Source: Pseudomonadota bacterium
Lineage (GTDB): Bacteria; Pseudomonadota; Gammaproteobacteria; Halothiobacillales; Halothiobacillaceae
NCBI GenBank assembly: GCA_021795795.1
Contig: JAJYPA010000208.1
Coordinates: 1-12,606, forward strand
Length of the DNA: 12,606 nucleotides
Direction: 5' to 3'
The notes under the pieces were generated by a model. It saw nothing but the letters and a program-made list of their open reading frames with translations. It had not been told where the DNA came from and ran no database searches. Both the position numbers and the translations under genes were made by a program. Every line of letters starts with the position of its first letter. Position 1 is the first letter of the stretch. This document shows, in pieces, positions 1-6,730 of this stretch.

Positions 1-951
1 AATATCGCGAATGGGGCCACCATCGGACAAGATGGCTTGCACTGTATGCAGGCAACGCAATCGGGCCTCGGGACCTTGATGCCCCCAATACAGCAACACA
101 AACAGAACGACTCCAGTCATCAGGTCAAAGCCAGTCTTGGCCCAGTGATCATTGAGTCCTTTGCCATCGGGATCCACGATCATGGTGGAGATGTTCTGGA
201 CATCCTTGATCAGGTTGGCATCGAGCCGGATTTCCTGTAGCGGATTGAATCTTGCTGAATCGACAGAGGTGGGGTCAAACTTGAGGACCCGCTGTCCCAA
301 TACCTGTTGACGGAATCCGCTGGTCAAGGCCCAGTTTTCGCCCTTGATATCGTGGACCAGTACAGACTGATCCCAGGATAGCAGGGTAGGAATCACGATT
401 CCAACTCCTTTACCCGACCGGGTCGGGGCAAAGACCATCATGTGTTCCGGCCCCTTGTGCCGCAGGTAGTAATTCACATTCCCGTCTTCAAAAGCCCCGA
501 ACAGGACGCCGCCCCTGTTATGTTCGTCAGGGAGGATCCCTGCTTTTATGACTTCATTGATTTTGGCCCAATGAGCAGACCCGTGCAGATCATTGGTTTC
601 AGCATCTGCTTTGCGCGTCCGGCGATACGCTGCCGCCACTGGCAGCACCAGCGAAAAGAATCCCCCGACTCCCATGATGAGGTGTGCATCGGTGAAGATT
701 TCCATGACGGGTATGCCGTAATCCAGCCGGTCATACTTCCATGTCCAGATCAGGATATCGAAGGGGAAGTAAGTATAGGGAGCCATCGGGATCCCCAGCC
801 TGGGGTCAAACCCCAGTTTCCAGGCCGCATATTCAGTGGCAGCCCAGCAGGACAGAAGAACAATCATGGCGAACAGGCCAAGCCCCACCCAGACAAAACG
901 GGTAATGTCCTGTTGCGCCTTGGGGATATGGTACAGGGTATCCTGGCTCAC
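1..951 (-). CDS. traG: TraG/VirD4-family type IV coupling protein, N-terminal 317 residues (3' end outside window)
   Basis: This is the inner-membrane ATPase that links the relaxosome to the mating-pair channel in conjugation. The frame is open from a GTG at 951 to the window edge. Two hydrophobic segments lie near residues 18-36 and 91-110, as expected for the membrane anchor. HGSAHWA (residues 123-129) is a TraG hallmark, and the Walker A motif APTRSGKGVG is at residues 175-184, followed by VLVHDIKGENW near 197-207. Walker B and the C-terminal half lie beyond the window. I chose the GTG because GGAG sits 9 nt upstream. An in-frame TTG five codons earlier is possible, and an in-frame TGA lies further upstream. 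A strong terminator lies between this gene and the ArdC-like gene upstream. IncP-like TraG is the closest match from memory. Confidence 0.93.
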   Translation of the reverse strand, partial: MSQDTLYHIPKAQQDITRFVWVGLGLFAMIVLLSCWAATEYAAWKLGFDPRLGIPMAPYTYFPFDILIWTWKYDRLDYGIPVMEIFTDAHLIMGVGGFFSLVLPVAAAYRRTRKADAETNDLHGSAHWAKINEVIKAGILPDEHNRGGVLFGAFEDGNVNYYLRHKGPEHMMVFAPTRSGKGVGIVIPTLLSWDQSVLVHDIKGENWALTSGFRQQVLGQRVLKFDPTSVDSARFNPLQEIRLDANLIKDVQNISTMIVDPDGKGLNDHWAKTGFDLMTGVVLFVLLYWGHQGPEARLRCLHTVQAILSDGGPIRDI

Positions 952-964
952 TGAATCACACTCC

Positions 965-1001
965 AAAAAAAGGCCCGTATCTGAGGAGTTCAGATGCGGG
1001 C
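965..1001 (-). terminator. Rho-independent terminator between the ArdC-like gene and traG
   Basis: Arms 973-984 and 990-1001 pair over 12 positions (one T-G wobble) around a 5-nt loop. Read on the minus strand, the hairpin is followed by one C and then seven Ts (965-971). It lies 22 nt past the ArdC-like stop codon and ends 14 nt before the traG GTG. The T run directly adjoins the GGAG used as the traG ribosome-binding site, so termination or read-through here would set traG expression. Confidence 0.85.
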
Positions 1002-1022
1002 AAGGGGGGCTAGGAATTGCGC

Positions 1023-2993
1023 TTATCGCCCCATCTCACGATCACTGTCATAGGTGCGTTGCACGGCACGAGGTGGAACCGGGACCTGCTCCTTTTCAGA
1101 TTGTTTGATTTGGAGCCCACCAGATTCGGCAACTGCCAATTCAACATGGCGGTCTTTCATCCCCAATAATTCGCGCATCGGCTGATGGTCATGCCGATGG
1201 GCAAGGACAATGCCTTTGTCCGTTTGCAGTTCGGCGGCAACGATGTGTTGGGGATTCAACTCGTCAGAGATAGCGAATATCTCCAGAATTTTTCCGCTGA
1301 CACCAGGCTCACCAGGCTTGAGTACGAACATTTCCCGCGACAAAAATGGTATTGGCGTCTGATTGGCCACTCCGCGACCCAACATCTTTCCATTCACTTC
1401 AAGCGTTGCAGTGTGATGGTCATGGGCTATAAGAGCGATATTCTGGCCAACCAGCGTTTCTGCTGCCTTTACTGCGTCTGGACCCGCGCCAAACATCCCC
1501 TGGTAGTTGGCCAAGGACAATCCATCCGGTGCCTTTACCGTGGTCATCTGACCATCAGCCTCGCGGAGGGCCAATTCACGCAACTTATAGTCGAAGTCAT
1601 GCAGCGTCCCCTCGATGCGTGAATGCTCGGTATCGCGTACCCCAAGAATCTTTCGTAGGGGTTCCTGTGTTTTGGTTACAGCGGATTCATGTTGCTGCTT
1701 TTCGGCAACTATCGCAGTTGCCAGGCGATCCGCAGTTGAGGGAGTTGCAAATCCGTTGTAAACCAGAGCCGCTGGCAGGTTCCTGGAGTGGAAGCGCCCG
1801 AGGTCTTCATCCAGCAGAGCGCGCCCGTTCTTCTCGTTGCCACCACCCTCGACATAATTCATGATTGCCGTTTCGTAGGCGCTGAGTTTCTCTGCCATCT
1901 GCACTTGAGCGGCGGGTTGCTCCGCCTTGATCGACGCTGCGTGGTCCAGTGTCACTTCCAGGCTCTGCTCTTTGCCGAGCACATAGTCCACTGCCTTACT
2001 GGCATCGGCTGCTGCCCGGAAGATTTCATGCTTGTCCTTTCTGAGGATCTGAGCCCAGTTTTGGACATAAGCCTGGTGTTGCATCATGTCGTGAGGAATG
2101 CCGGTTTGCACCGCCATGAATGCACTGAAAATCTCGGCCCGTAGTTCTTCCTTGGCATATTCGTCAGTACCAAACTGGTGCCCGCCGGTAATTCCATCCC
2201 TGTTCAGACGCTGGGCTGCCCCTGTAGCATGACCGATTTCATGCAGTGCTGTGCCGTAATACCCTTCTACCGATGTGAAATTCTGCTTGGGTGGCAATGA
2301 GACTTGATCACGCCTGGGGGAATAAAAAGCATGTTCTGGGTGCTCGGCAAAAGCCAATCCGTCATTTTTCATGGCCGCCATGATCTGCTCGGCCCGCTCA
2401 TTCACTGGGATTTTACGGTCGGGGATATCCAGTGGGGGAAGTTTCTCAAGATCGGTACACTGCTCCACATTGAAAACCACATAGGTACGGACCGTGCTGC
2501 GGTCCAGAGACTTATGTGCTTCATCCCAGGTGAGCACCTTCCCCTGGTGGTGAACCTTCAGTTCGCTGGGTCGTATAGCCAAGGTTGAGGCACTATCCTT
2601 GAATCCTCCAATATGGACAACATCCCGGTCTTCGCTGAAAACCTTATAAGCTCGATCAAGGTATTTGACGGTGGTATCCCGGCGTTGATAAAAAGGCTCT
2701 TTCCCCCAGAATTCGATGGGAATGCCTTTTTCGCCTCTGGTAACCTTTCCACCCAGCTCATTGACCTGCCTGAAGGTACCAAAACGGGGATCATGATACC
2801 CGGCCATCATCAACATCAGACTGTTGGCCCCATTGTATTCGCGCCCCGTCGCCATGTTTCGTGGCAGACCGTTTTCAAACGACTCCCAAGGCTTGTTCCA
2901 GGGGATTTCTCCCTTATCCAGGACTTCGATCATTTTGTCTGTGACCTCCTGGCGAAGGTCGCGTGGTTTCTTGTCTTCTTTTTCGTCAGCCAT
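1023..2993 (-). CDS. ArdC-like protein: ssDNA-binding N-domain plus zincin metallopeptidase domain, long C-terminal extension
   Basis: ArdC-type plasmid proteins bind single-stranded DNA and protect incoming DNA from restriction. Residues about 10-135 resemble the ArdC N-terminal domain (IPWNKPW at 30-36, ATGREYNGAN at 48-57). A zincin-like domain follows, with the metal motif HEIGH at 251-255 and a candidate third ligand in KEELRAEIFSAF (281-292). The ATG at 2993 gives 656 residues. A GGGGAG lies 7 nt upstream of it, and it overlaps the stop of the 49-residue ORF, so the longer frame from 3041 is unlikely. The family members I know are about 300 residues. Residues about 340-656 form an extra region with no domain I can name. 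Expression is probably coupled to the upstream small ORF and ends at the terminator at 965-1001. Confidence 0.9.
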   Translation of the reverse strand: MADEKEDKKPRDLRQEVTDKMIEVLDKGEIPWNKPWESFENGLPRNMATGREYNGANSLMLMMAGYHDPRFGTFRQVNELGGKVTRGEKGIPIEFWGKEPFYQRRDTTVKYLDRAYKVFSEDRDVVHIGGFKDSASTLAIRPSELKVHHQGKVLTWDEAHKSLDRSTVRTYVVFNVEQCTDLEKLPPLDIPDRKIPVNERAEQIMAAMKNDGLAFAEHPEHAFYSPRRDQVSLPPKQNFTSVEGYYGTALHEIGHATGAAQRLNRDGITGGHQFGTDEYAKEELRAEIFSAFMAVQTGIPHDMMQHQAYVQNWAQILRKDKHEIFRAAADASKAVDYVLGKEQSLEVTLDHAASIKAEQPAAQVQMAEKLSAYETAIMNYVEGGGNEKNGRALLDEDLGRFHSRNLPAALVYNGFATPSTADRLATAIVAEKQQHESAVTKTQEPLRKILGVRDTEHSRIEGTLHDFDYKLRELALREADGQMTTVKAPDGLSLANYQGMFGAGPDAVKAAETLVGQNIALIAHDHHTATLEVNGKMLGRGVANQTPIPFLSREMFVLKPGEPGVSGKILEIFAISDELNPQHIVAAELQTDKGIVLAHRHDHQPMRELLGMKDRHVELAVAESGGLQIKQSEKEQVPVPPRAVQRTYDSDREMGR

Positions 2994-3135
2994 GGCTGGG
3001 CTCCCCTTGGAAGGTAAGGGAGCCACCATCGTCCTGAGCAAGTCCGAAGTCAGATGCCGGGTTCATTCCCGCAGGAATTTCCCAGATCGTAAATTCATCA
3101 GCCGAATCAGCCGTCAATACAGTCGAAGTTTCCAT
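2986..3135 (-). CDS. Small 49-residue ORF, translationally coupled to the ArdC-like gene
   Basis: I do not recognise this protein. The frame runs from ATG at 3135 to TGA at 2986-2988, and the ATG of the ArdC-like gene (2993) lies inside its last codons (ATGGCTGA). The start is preceded by AGGGAGG about 4-5 nt upstream, a strong ribosome-binding site. The 49-residue product is acidic, with no cysteines and no membrane segment; it begins METSTVLTAD and ends TFQGEPSHG. The 8-nt overlap and good Shine-Dalgarno support real translation. It could be a true small protein or just a leader that couples translation of the larger gene. Confidence 0.65.
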   Translation of the reverse strand: METSTVLTADSADEFTIWEIPAGMNPASDFGLAQDDGGSLTFQGEPSHG

Positions 3136-3279
3136 ACATCCTCCCTGAAGTAAACCCCGTGATTGGGGTCATATCAGGACTCGGCAGGGGGGGAACAGGC
3201 GAAATTCATGCTTGGCTTGGCATTGGATTTTCAGAAAGATCACCGCAAGCGTGGCGAGAAGAAGGGCGGACCTTATCTC

Positions 3280-3307
3280 TTACGAGCATGGCGTGCGGTG
3301 GTAGAAT
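3280..3307 (+). promoter_or_regulatory. Candidate sigma-70 promoter for the hydrolase
   Basis: TTACGA (3280-3285) and TAGAAT (3302-3307) are separated by 16 nt. A start point near 3314 would lie about 30 nt before the ATG at 3345. The -35 match is only fair, and no operator is evident. Confidence 0.4.
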
Positions 3308-3344
3308 GTCGGCTTCGCAGCACAATACACAGACCCATCAGCCC

Positions 3345-3989
3345 ATGCACAACGCCAACAATTTCAACCTTGTCCCCGCACGCACCGCCTTGCTGATGAT
3401 CGAATTCCAGCGCGAATGGCTTGCTCCGGAGAGCAAGTTGCAAGCCCTGATGACCGACCGTGATCTGTTTCTGAATTCGCAGCAGCGCGCCTCGGTCCTG
3501 CTTGCGCTGGCGCGGCGACGGGGTTGGAACGTCATCCATGTCCCCTTCCGCTGTCGCAGCGACTACCGCGACTTGGCACCGAACCAGTACACCCTCGGGC
3601 TGCGCGGCGCAATCCCCCGCTTCGGCACTTGGCGTGAAGGCCGCGAAGCGTTCGCCCCCGGATTCGAGCCCCGCGAGGATGAGTTGATAGTCGGCGGACG
3701 CTTGGGTGCCAGCGCCTTTTCAGCCTCCAACCTCGATGCGTTGCTGCGCTTCCACGGCATCGAGACCCTGCTGCTGGCTGGCTATGCCCTGCATGTGTGT
3801 GTCGAGTCCACGCTGCGTGCCGCGCACGATCTCGGCTACCGCGCCCTCGTGGTCGAGGATGCCTGCGCGGCCTTCACCTCTGCACAGCGCGCTCATGTCC
3901 TGGAACACATCGTCCACCATTTCGGCGCGAGCGTCACCGTGGGCGAACTCGAAGCCGAACCCCTTTCGCAAACCGACACAGCCGCGTGA
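3345..3989 (+). CDS. Isochorismatase-like cysteine hydrolase
   Basis: The 214-residue product belongs to the isochorismatase-like hydrolase superfamily, small cytosolic enzymes that cleave amide or enol-ether bonds through a cysteine. The nucleophile is C152 in ALHVCVESTLR, followed by the usual GYRALVVEDACAAF. The first beta strand reads ALLMIEFQREW, with Glu where many members have Asp. The segment before SAFSASNLDALLR reads GGRLGA, with Arg where a catalytic Lys is often found. Substrate cannot be inferred. I chose the ATG at 3345 because homology begins near NLVPARTALLMIEF. ATG 3306 (227 residues) is in frame but overlaps the candidate -10 box. The gene is richer in G and C than the island further right. 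It is followed by the GFA gene, likely as one cargo unit. Confidence 0.87.
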   Translation: MHNANNFNLVPARTALLMIEFQREWLAPESKLQALMTDRDLFLNSQQRASVLLALARRRGWNVIHVPFRCRSDYRDLAPNQYTLGLRGAIPRFGTWREGREAFAPGFEPREDELIVGGRLGASAFSASNLDALLRFHGIETLLLAGYALHVCVESTLRAAHDLGYRALVVEDACAAFTSAQRAHVLEHIVHHFGASVTVGELEAEPLSQTDTAA

Positions 3990-4007
3990 ACGCCACAGGA
4001 GTTTCTG

Positions 4008-4034
4008 ATGCAACAACCATCCGAATGTCAATGA
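4008..4034 (+). other. Possible 8-codon leader minigene coupled to the GFA gene
   Basis: An AGGAG (3997-4001) lies 6 nt before an ATG at 4008. That ATG opens a short frame, MQQPSECQ, whose TGA overlaps the GFA start at 4031 (ATGA). The GFA start itself has no nearby Shine-Dalgarno, so ribosomes may reach it through this minigene. Alternatively it is the relic of an older start. Confidence 0.35.
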
Positions 4035-4246
4035 TCTACAAGGGGAGTTGCCACTGCGGTCAGATTACATTTGAAGCCGAGGGTAATCTGGAAAAAGTCA
4101 TGGAGTGTAATTGCTCCATTTGCAGCAAACGTGGCTCACTCCACTGGTTTGTCGCCCGCGAGAATTTTCATTTACTCACGCCCGAAGACAACCTTGGCAC
4201 CTACACCTTCAACAAGCATCGAATTAAACGGCTATCTGCATTCTGA
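4031..4246 (+). pseudogene. GFA-family (glutathione-dependent formaldehyde-activating/CENP-V domain) protein, 5' part, interrupted by transposon
   Basis: The product begins MIYKGSCHCGQITFEAEG, the typical GFA start, and retains zinc ligands in SCHCG (residues 6-10) and ECNCSIC (25-31). Codons 1-66 are native. After NKHRIK the frame runs into the transposon end and stops after five foreign residues (RLSAF). The missing half, with the CPNCG zinc ligands, lies at 11378-11527. Joining both across one copy of AATTAAAC gives 115 residues, slightly shorter than usual for this family. An in-frame ATG at 4025 would add two residues. The truncated 71-residue product lacks half of the zinc site and should be inactive. 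Confidence 0.92.
4222..4229. repeat. Left copy of 8-bp target-site duplication (AATTAAAC)
   Basis: AATTAAAC directly abuts the left terminal inverted repeat and recurs at 11371-11378 just outside the right one. Both copies lie inside the GFA reading frame, and removing one restores it. Confidence 0.93.
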
Positions 4247-4253
4247 GGTTGGA
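4230..4253 (+). repeat. Left terminal inverted repeat (TIR-L)
   Basis: It starts GGCTATCTGCATTCTGAG and matches the reverse complement of 11347-11370 except at positions 7 and 19 of 24. It also supplies the TAG stop of the PIN-HsdM chimera on the minus strand and the TGA that ends the truncated GFA frame on the plus strand. Confidence 0.92.
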
Positions 4254-4615
4254 GTCTTGCCTTCAGCAAGCTCGTCGAAGAAGTCGGCGGCGGACTTGGG
4301 GGCCAGGCCGTAATTCTTGAAGCGCATATCCTCGCCCGGCGCCTCGGAAGGTTCCCAGCGGTAACTGAACGGCGGATTGGCCACCACCGGTTTGTCCATG
4401 CTCACCAATCCTTCATTGAGCAGGTCGCCAAGCTGTTGCTGGATTTCCTTCCGCTCAACGGCATAGACCTTTTGCAGCACATAAACCACTTCGCACCCCA
4501 CCTCCATCGGCAAAGTCACTGCATGCCGTTCAAGAATATCCGCTGCCTTCGGCGATAGTTCCTCGTGGTCATCCAGGAGATAGCGCAAAACAACATTTGC
4601 ATCAACGAGGCTCAT
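4232..4615 (-). CDS. Truncated VapC-type PIN toxin fused in frame to an HsdM fragment
   Basis: Residues 1-78 are a PIN-domain ribonuclease toxin start: SLVDANVVLRYLL carries the first catalytic Asp (D5), and CEVVYVL carries E42. The later acidic residues of PIN domains are missing. Instead, residues 79-112 (ANPPFSYRWEP to APKSAADF) match type I restriction methylase HsdM, including its NPPF motif. The last 15 residues come from other DNA and the terminal repeat, where the TAG stop lies. ATG 4615 is preferred over 4660 because homology begins there, GGGGAAA lies just upstream, and it overlaps the antitoxin stop by 14 nt. The 127-residue chimera is probably catalytically dead, although it might still bind the antitoxin. 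Confidence 0.8.
   Translation of the reverse strand: MSLVDANVVLRYLLDDHEELSPKAADILERHAVTLPMEVGCEVVYVLQKVYAVERKEIQQQLGDLLNEGLVSMDKPVVANPPFSYRWEPSEAPGEDMRFKNYGLAPKSAADFFDELAEGKTPTSECR
4280..4381 (-). pseudogene. Internal fragment of a type I restriction methylase (HsdM)
   Basis: About 34 codons of HsdM around the N6-adenine methylase motif NPPF are preserved in frame inside the chimeric toxin ORF. Recognition rests on NPPFSYRWEP and FKNYGLAPKSAADF, which I know from HsdM proteins. No other hsd sequence is visible, so this is a relic of a restriction system once carried here or brought in during a rearrangement. Confidence 0.75.
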
Positions 4616-4844
4616 GTTTTTCCCCCGCTGCTGCCTGCCAAGCGTCTTGCTCTGTTGCAATCAACTCGGGTCTGGCATAGGTTTTCAAGCTACCGCGCAA
4701 GCTCCGCTTATGGGGTGAGGACGGCGCGGTGGATCGTGGTGCAGGTAATACGATGATTTCGACTTCCTGCCCCCAGAATTGCTGCGGTAACTGGAGGTGA
4801 ACTTCACCATTGGTCACGGTTTGAATATTACGAATGGCTTCCAT
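4602..4844 (-). CDS. VapB-like antitoxin
   Basis: The 80-residue product has an N-terminal swapped-hairpin-like region (MEAIRNIQTVTNGEVHLQLP to VEIIVLPA), as in antitoxins of the VapB/DUF2281 kind, and a polar C-terminal tail that would wrap the toxin. I chose ATG 4844 because a GAGAGGA sits 8 nt upstream; the longer frame from 4883 adds residues that look unrelated. Its stop overlaps the toxin start by 14 nt, the usual vapBC arrangement. The antitoxin looks intact although its toxin is truncated, so it may now be an orphan. It probably binds its own promoter with the toxin, upstream in the 4845-4960 stretch that contains a long hairpin. Confidence 0.78.
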   Translation of the reverse strand: MEAIRNIQTVTNGEVHLQLPQQFWGQEVEIIVLPAPRSTAPSSPHKRSLRGSLKTYARPELIATEQDAWQAAAGEKHEPR

Positions 4845-5331
4845 GATTTCTGTCCTCTCTATGCTGACGGCTCGTTGGGGCAAATTGGCTTATATGGTCA
4901 ATAGTAAATGATTCCAGAGGATTTTCTACGCAGCGTGTAGAGAATCCTCTGACATGCTCAACTTCACACTTCAAGCGCGCTGCACGGCGGGCCTTGAGCG
5001 GAATCAACGTAAATGAGGGTTTGAATTGCACGCTTTGTGAGGGTTGAGGGAGTGCGATGGGGTGGTGAATGACGGCAGCGGTAATGCGATACTGGATGGT
5101 GCAAATTGTTTGAGGGTTTTCCGGGGCTGAGGATTTTGTTTTCTTGGGGATGGAAGGTCCGGGCTGACCCGAAGGGGCCGTTCAATTGAACCCGGAACGA
5201 CCAGTTCGGTTGGCAGCATAAAGATGGTTGACGCGACATCTATCCTGAAAAACGCCGCAACCTAGATACAATTTGTACCACAAAGAAAACACAAAGGATC
5301 AATAAAGCCACCACAAGATCGTGTTCTTGTT
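4845..5331. other. About 490-bp stretch without a convincing gene
   Basis: This lies upstream of the vapBC-like operon and downstream of the HigBA-type pair, both on the minus strand. It contains the 17-bp hairpin at 4915-4951, the palindrome GTTCAATTGAAC at 5180-5191 and a shorter palindrome TACAATTTGTA at 5267-5277. Minus-strand open frames at 4964-5239 and 5004-5219 have no ribosome-binding site and no protein-like composition. No RNA gene was recognised. Confidence 0.6.
4915..4951. other. Long near-perfect hairpin (17-bp stem, 3-nt loop)
   Basis: Arms 4915-4931 and 4935-4951 pair at all 17 positions, two of them G-T wobbles, around a loop AGC. No T run follows on either strand, so it is not a standard terminator. 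It sits 71 nt upstream of the VapB-like start. It could be an operator for the antitoxin, a folded DNA site, or a transcript structure. Confidence 0.75.
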
Positions 5332-5628
5332 TTATCGGGTATTAGCCAAACCGGACATAACAAATACCGGATCTTTGGCGACAAGATTGAGCAAAGCGAC
5401 AGCAGGTCCATGTGGCTTACGATCACCACGTTCCCAGTGACGTAAGGTATATAGGCTGATACGACAACGGGCGGCAAATTCCATTTGAGTCAACCCAGTC
5501 AATTGACGAATCGCTTTAACATCAGGAGCCTCCATGCGATGTAACTTAACGCCAGAGACATCTTTCCGACTCGCATGAGCGATCGCTTGCTCCAGGCCAA
5601 TTCTGATTTTATCAAATGCGGTCTCCAT
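5332..5628 (-). CDS. HigA/NadS-type antitoxin, XRE helix-turn-helix
   Basis: The 98-residue DNA-binding protein has a helix-turn-helix at about residues 38-72 (VKAIRQLTGLTQMEFAARC, then LYTLRHWERGDRKPHGPA), ending with the LLNLVAKDPVFV tail typical of NadS-like antitoxins. It would neutralise the neighbouring RelE-type toxin and repress the operon. Start ATG 5628 is preceded by GGGAGA and lies 2 nt after the toxin stop, so the two genes are coupled with the toxin first, the higBA order. The longer frame from 5688 runs inside the toxin gene and is not needed. Confidence 0.88.
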   Translation of the reverse strand: METAFDKIRIGLEQAIAHASRKDVSGVKLHRMEAPDVKAIRQLTGLTQMEFAARCRISLYTLRHWERGDRKPHGPAVALLNLVAKDPVFVMSGLANTR

Positions 5629-5630
5629 GA

Positions 5631-5987
5631 TTATTCTCCCAAAGCAGTTGATACCAGTTGATCCACCAAACTCTTTAAGCCGTTGCATTCTGCCTGAGTC
5701 AAATTGGCACGATCATTCTTGCCAAATACTGTCAAGAGATACAAGGGAATACGCTCATCGTAAAAATAGTAAATCACCCGCACCCCAGCACTCTTCCCTC
5801 GATTGCCTTTGCCCCAGCGCAATTTCCGGACACCGCCAGTTCCCTTTATGAGCACACCGGATTTTGGTTGTTGTGCCAAGTAATCGATCAATTCACGATG
5901 TTCATCCGCCGACAGAAGGGACTGCGCCGCCGACAAAAAGGCAGGTAACTCAGCAATAGTCTGATACATACGAGCAGTGTAATCCAT
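5631..5987 (-). CDS. RelE/HigB-type toxin
   Basis: The 118-residue product matches the RelE/ParE-superfamily toxins found beside NadS-type regulators. Diagnostic segments are GVLIKGTGGVRKLRWG (about 44-59), GVRVIYYFYDE (68-78) and LYLLTVFGKNDRANLT (82-97). Such toxins cleave mRNA on the ribosome. The family-typical length and motifs suggest an intact protein. The start at 5987 has only AGAAG 7 nt upstream; an ATG at codon 7 is an alternative. The operon start is only about 40 bp from the IS66 end at 6028, so its native promoter may have been displaced or replaced by the IS insertion. Confidence 0.87.
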   Translation of the reverse strand: MDYTARMYQTIAELPAFLSAAQSLLSADEHRELIDYLAQQPKSGVLIKGTGGVRKLRWGKGNRGKSAGVRVIYYFYDERIPLYLLTVFGKNDRANLTQAECNGLKSLVDQLVSTALGE

Positions 5988-6027
5988 TGGATGACTTCTG
6001 TCAAGGAGTAGCCTCTTCCAATGTAAG

Positions 6028-6722
6028 GTAAGCGCGCGGCGGAATCACCTGTCAATTCTGTTGGCTGGAGGTTACAGTCAGTCGAACGGATTGAGGTGAC
6101 GGGATGGGTAGATCAGACGGGTGGGGTATAGCGGCGCAGGGGGAGCAGTTCGTCGAGTCTGGAGTTTGGCCAAGTTGGAAGTTTTTCCAGAGTGTCCTTG
6201 AGCCAGGCAAAGGGATCCAGGTCGTTCAGTTTGGCGGTTCCCAACAAGGTTTGAATGACGGCGGCACGAATGCCGGCGAGTTCGGAACCTGTGTGCAGCC
6301 AGTTTTTCTTGCCGATGGCGATGGGGCGAATGGCGTTTTCCACCCGGTTGTTGTCCATGGGCCAATCGCCACGGTCTGCATAGCGAGACAGTGCCGCCCA
6401 GCGGTTCAGGGTGTAATCCAGAGCCCGGGCCAAACCGGAGCCGGTTGCGGTACTCTGGCGCTGGCTCACCAGCCAGTCATGGAACAGGTTGAGCAGGGGT
6501 TGGGCATGCCCCTGGCGCAATTGAGCGCGTTGTTCCACCGTCAGGTTTTTTCCCTGTCGTTCCAGGTCATACAGTTTCCCGAACCAGGTCAAGGCTTGCG
6601 CCGTGACGGTTCGCTGCTGCTGGGCTTGCAGGTCAAAGAACTTGCGCCTGGCATGGGCCATGCAACCCAATTCTGTAACATTGTGACCAAACAAGGACTT
6701 ATAGCCTGCGAAGGAGTCTGCC
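6028..6722 (-). mobile_element. IS66-family insertion sequence remnant (one end plus 3' part of tnpC)
   Basis: The end GTAAGCGCGCGGCGG at 6028-6042 has the GTAA start typical of IS66-family inverted repeats. It is followed by about 70 bp and then the 3' part of tnpC. The rest of tnpC, tnpA, tnpB and the other inverted repeat are absent. The break is at or within a few bases of the start codon of the tyrosine recombinase at 6723. Confidence 0.82.
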
Positions 6723-6730
6723 ATGAACAC
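6113..6730 (-). pseudogene. tnpC: IS66 transposase (TnpC), C-terminal fragment
   Basis: The fragment, about 200 residues of the usual 500 or so, keeps ADSFAGYKSL (residues 4-13, with a catalytic-type Asp), CMAHARRKFFDL (23-34), and the hallmark WPMDNNRVENAIRPIAIGKK at 123-142, containing the last catalytic Glu (E131). It also keeps the HTGSELAG stretch. The N-terminal half with the first catalytic Asp is missing, so it cannot transpose. Homology appears to stop at MAD, that is, at about 6722; residues before that are read from the recombinase gene's antisense strand. Confidence 0.9.

Noticed and set aside
442..954. 170-residue plus-strand open frame
   Set aside because: It is antisense to traG, whose minus-strand frame has clear Walker A and HGSAHWA motifs; the plus-strand frame has no protein-like features.
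1185..2144. Several plus-strand open frames
   Set aside because: They are antisense shadows of the ArdC-like gene.
3154..3169. ACCCC / GGGGT inverted repeat upstream of the 49-residue ORF
   Set aside because: The stem is 5 bp and no other operator or terminator evidence supports it.
5313..5330. Possible plus-strand terminator (ACAAGA / TCTTGT followed by TTTTAT)
   Set aside because: The stem is only 6 bp and AT-rich, and no plus-strand gene precedes it.
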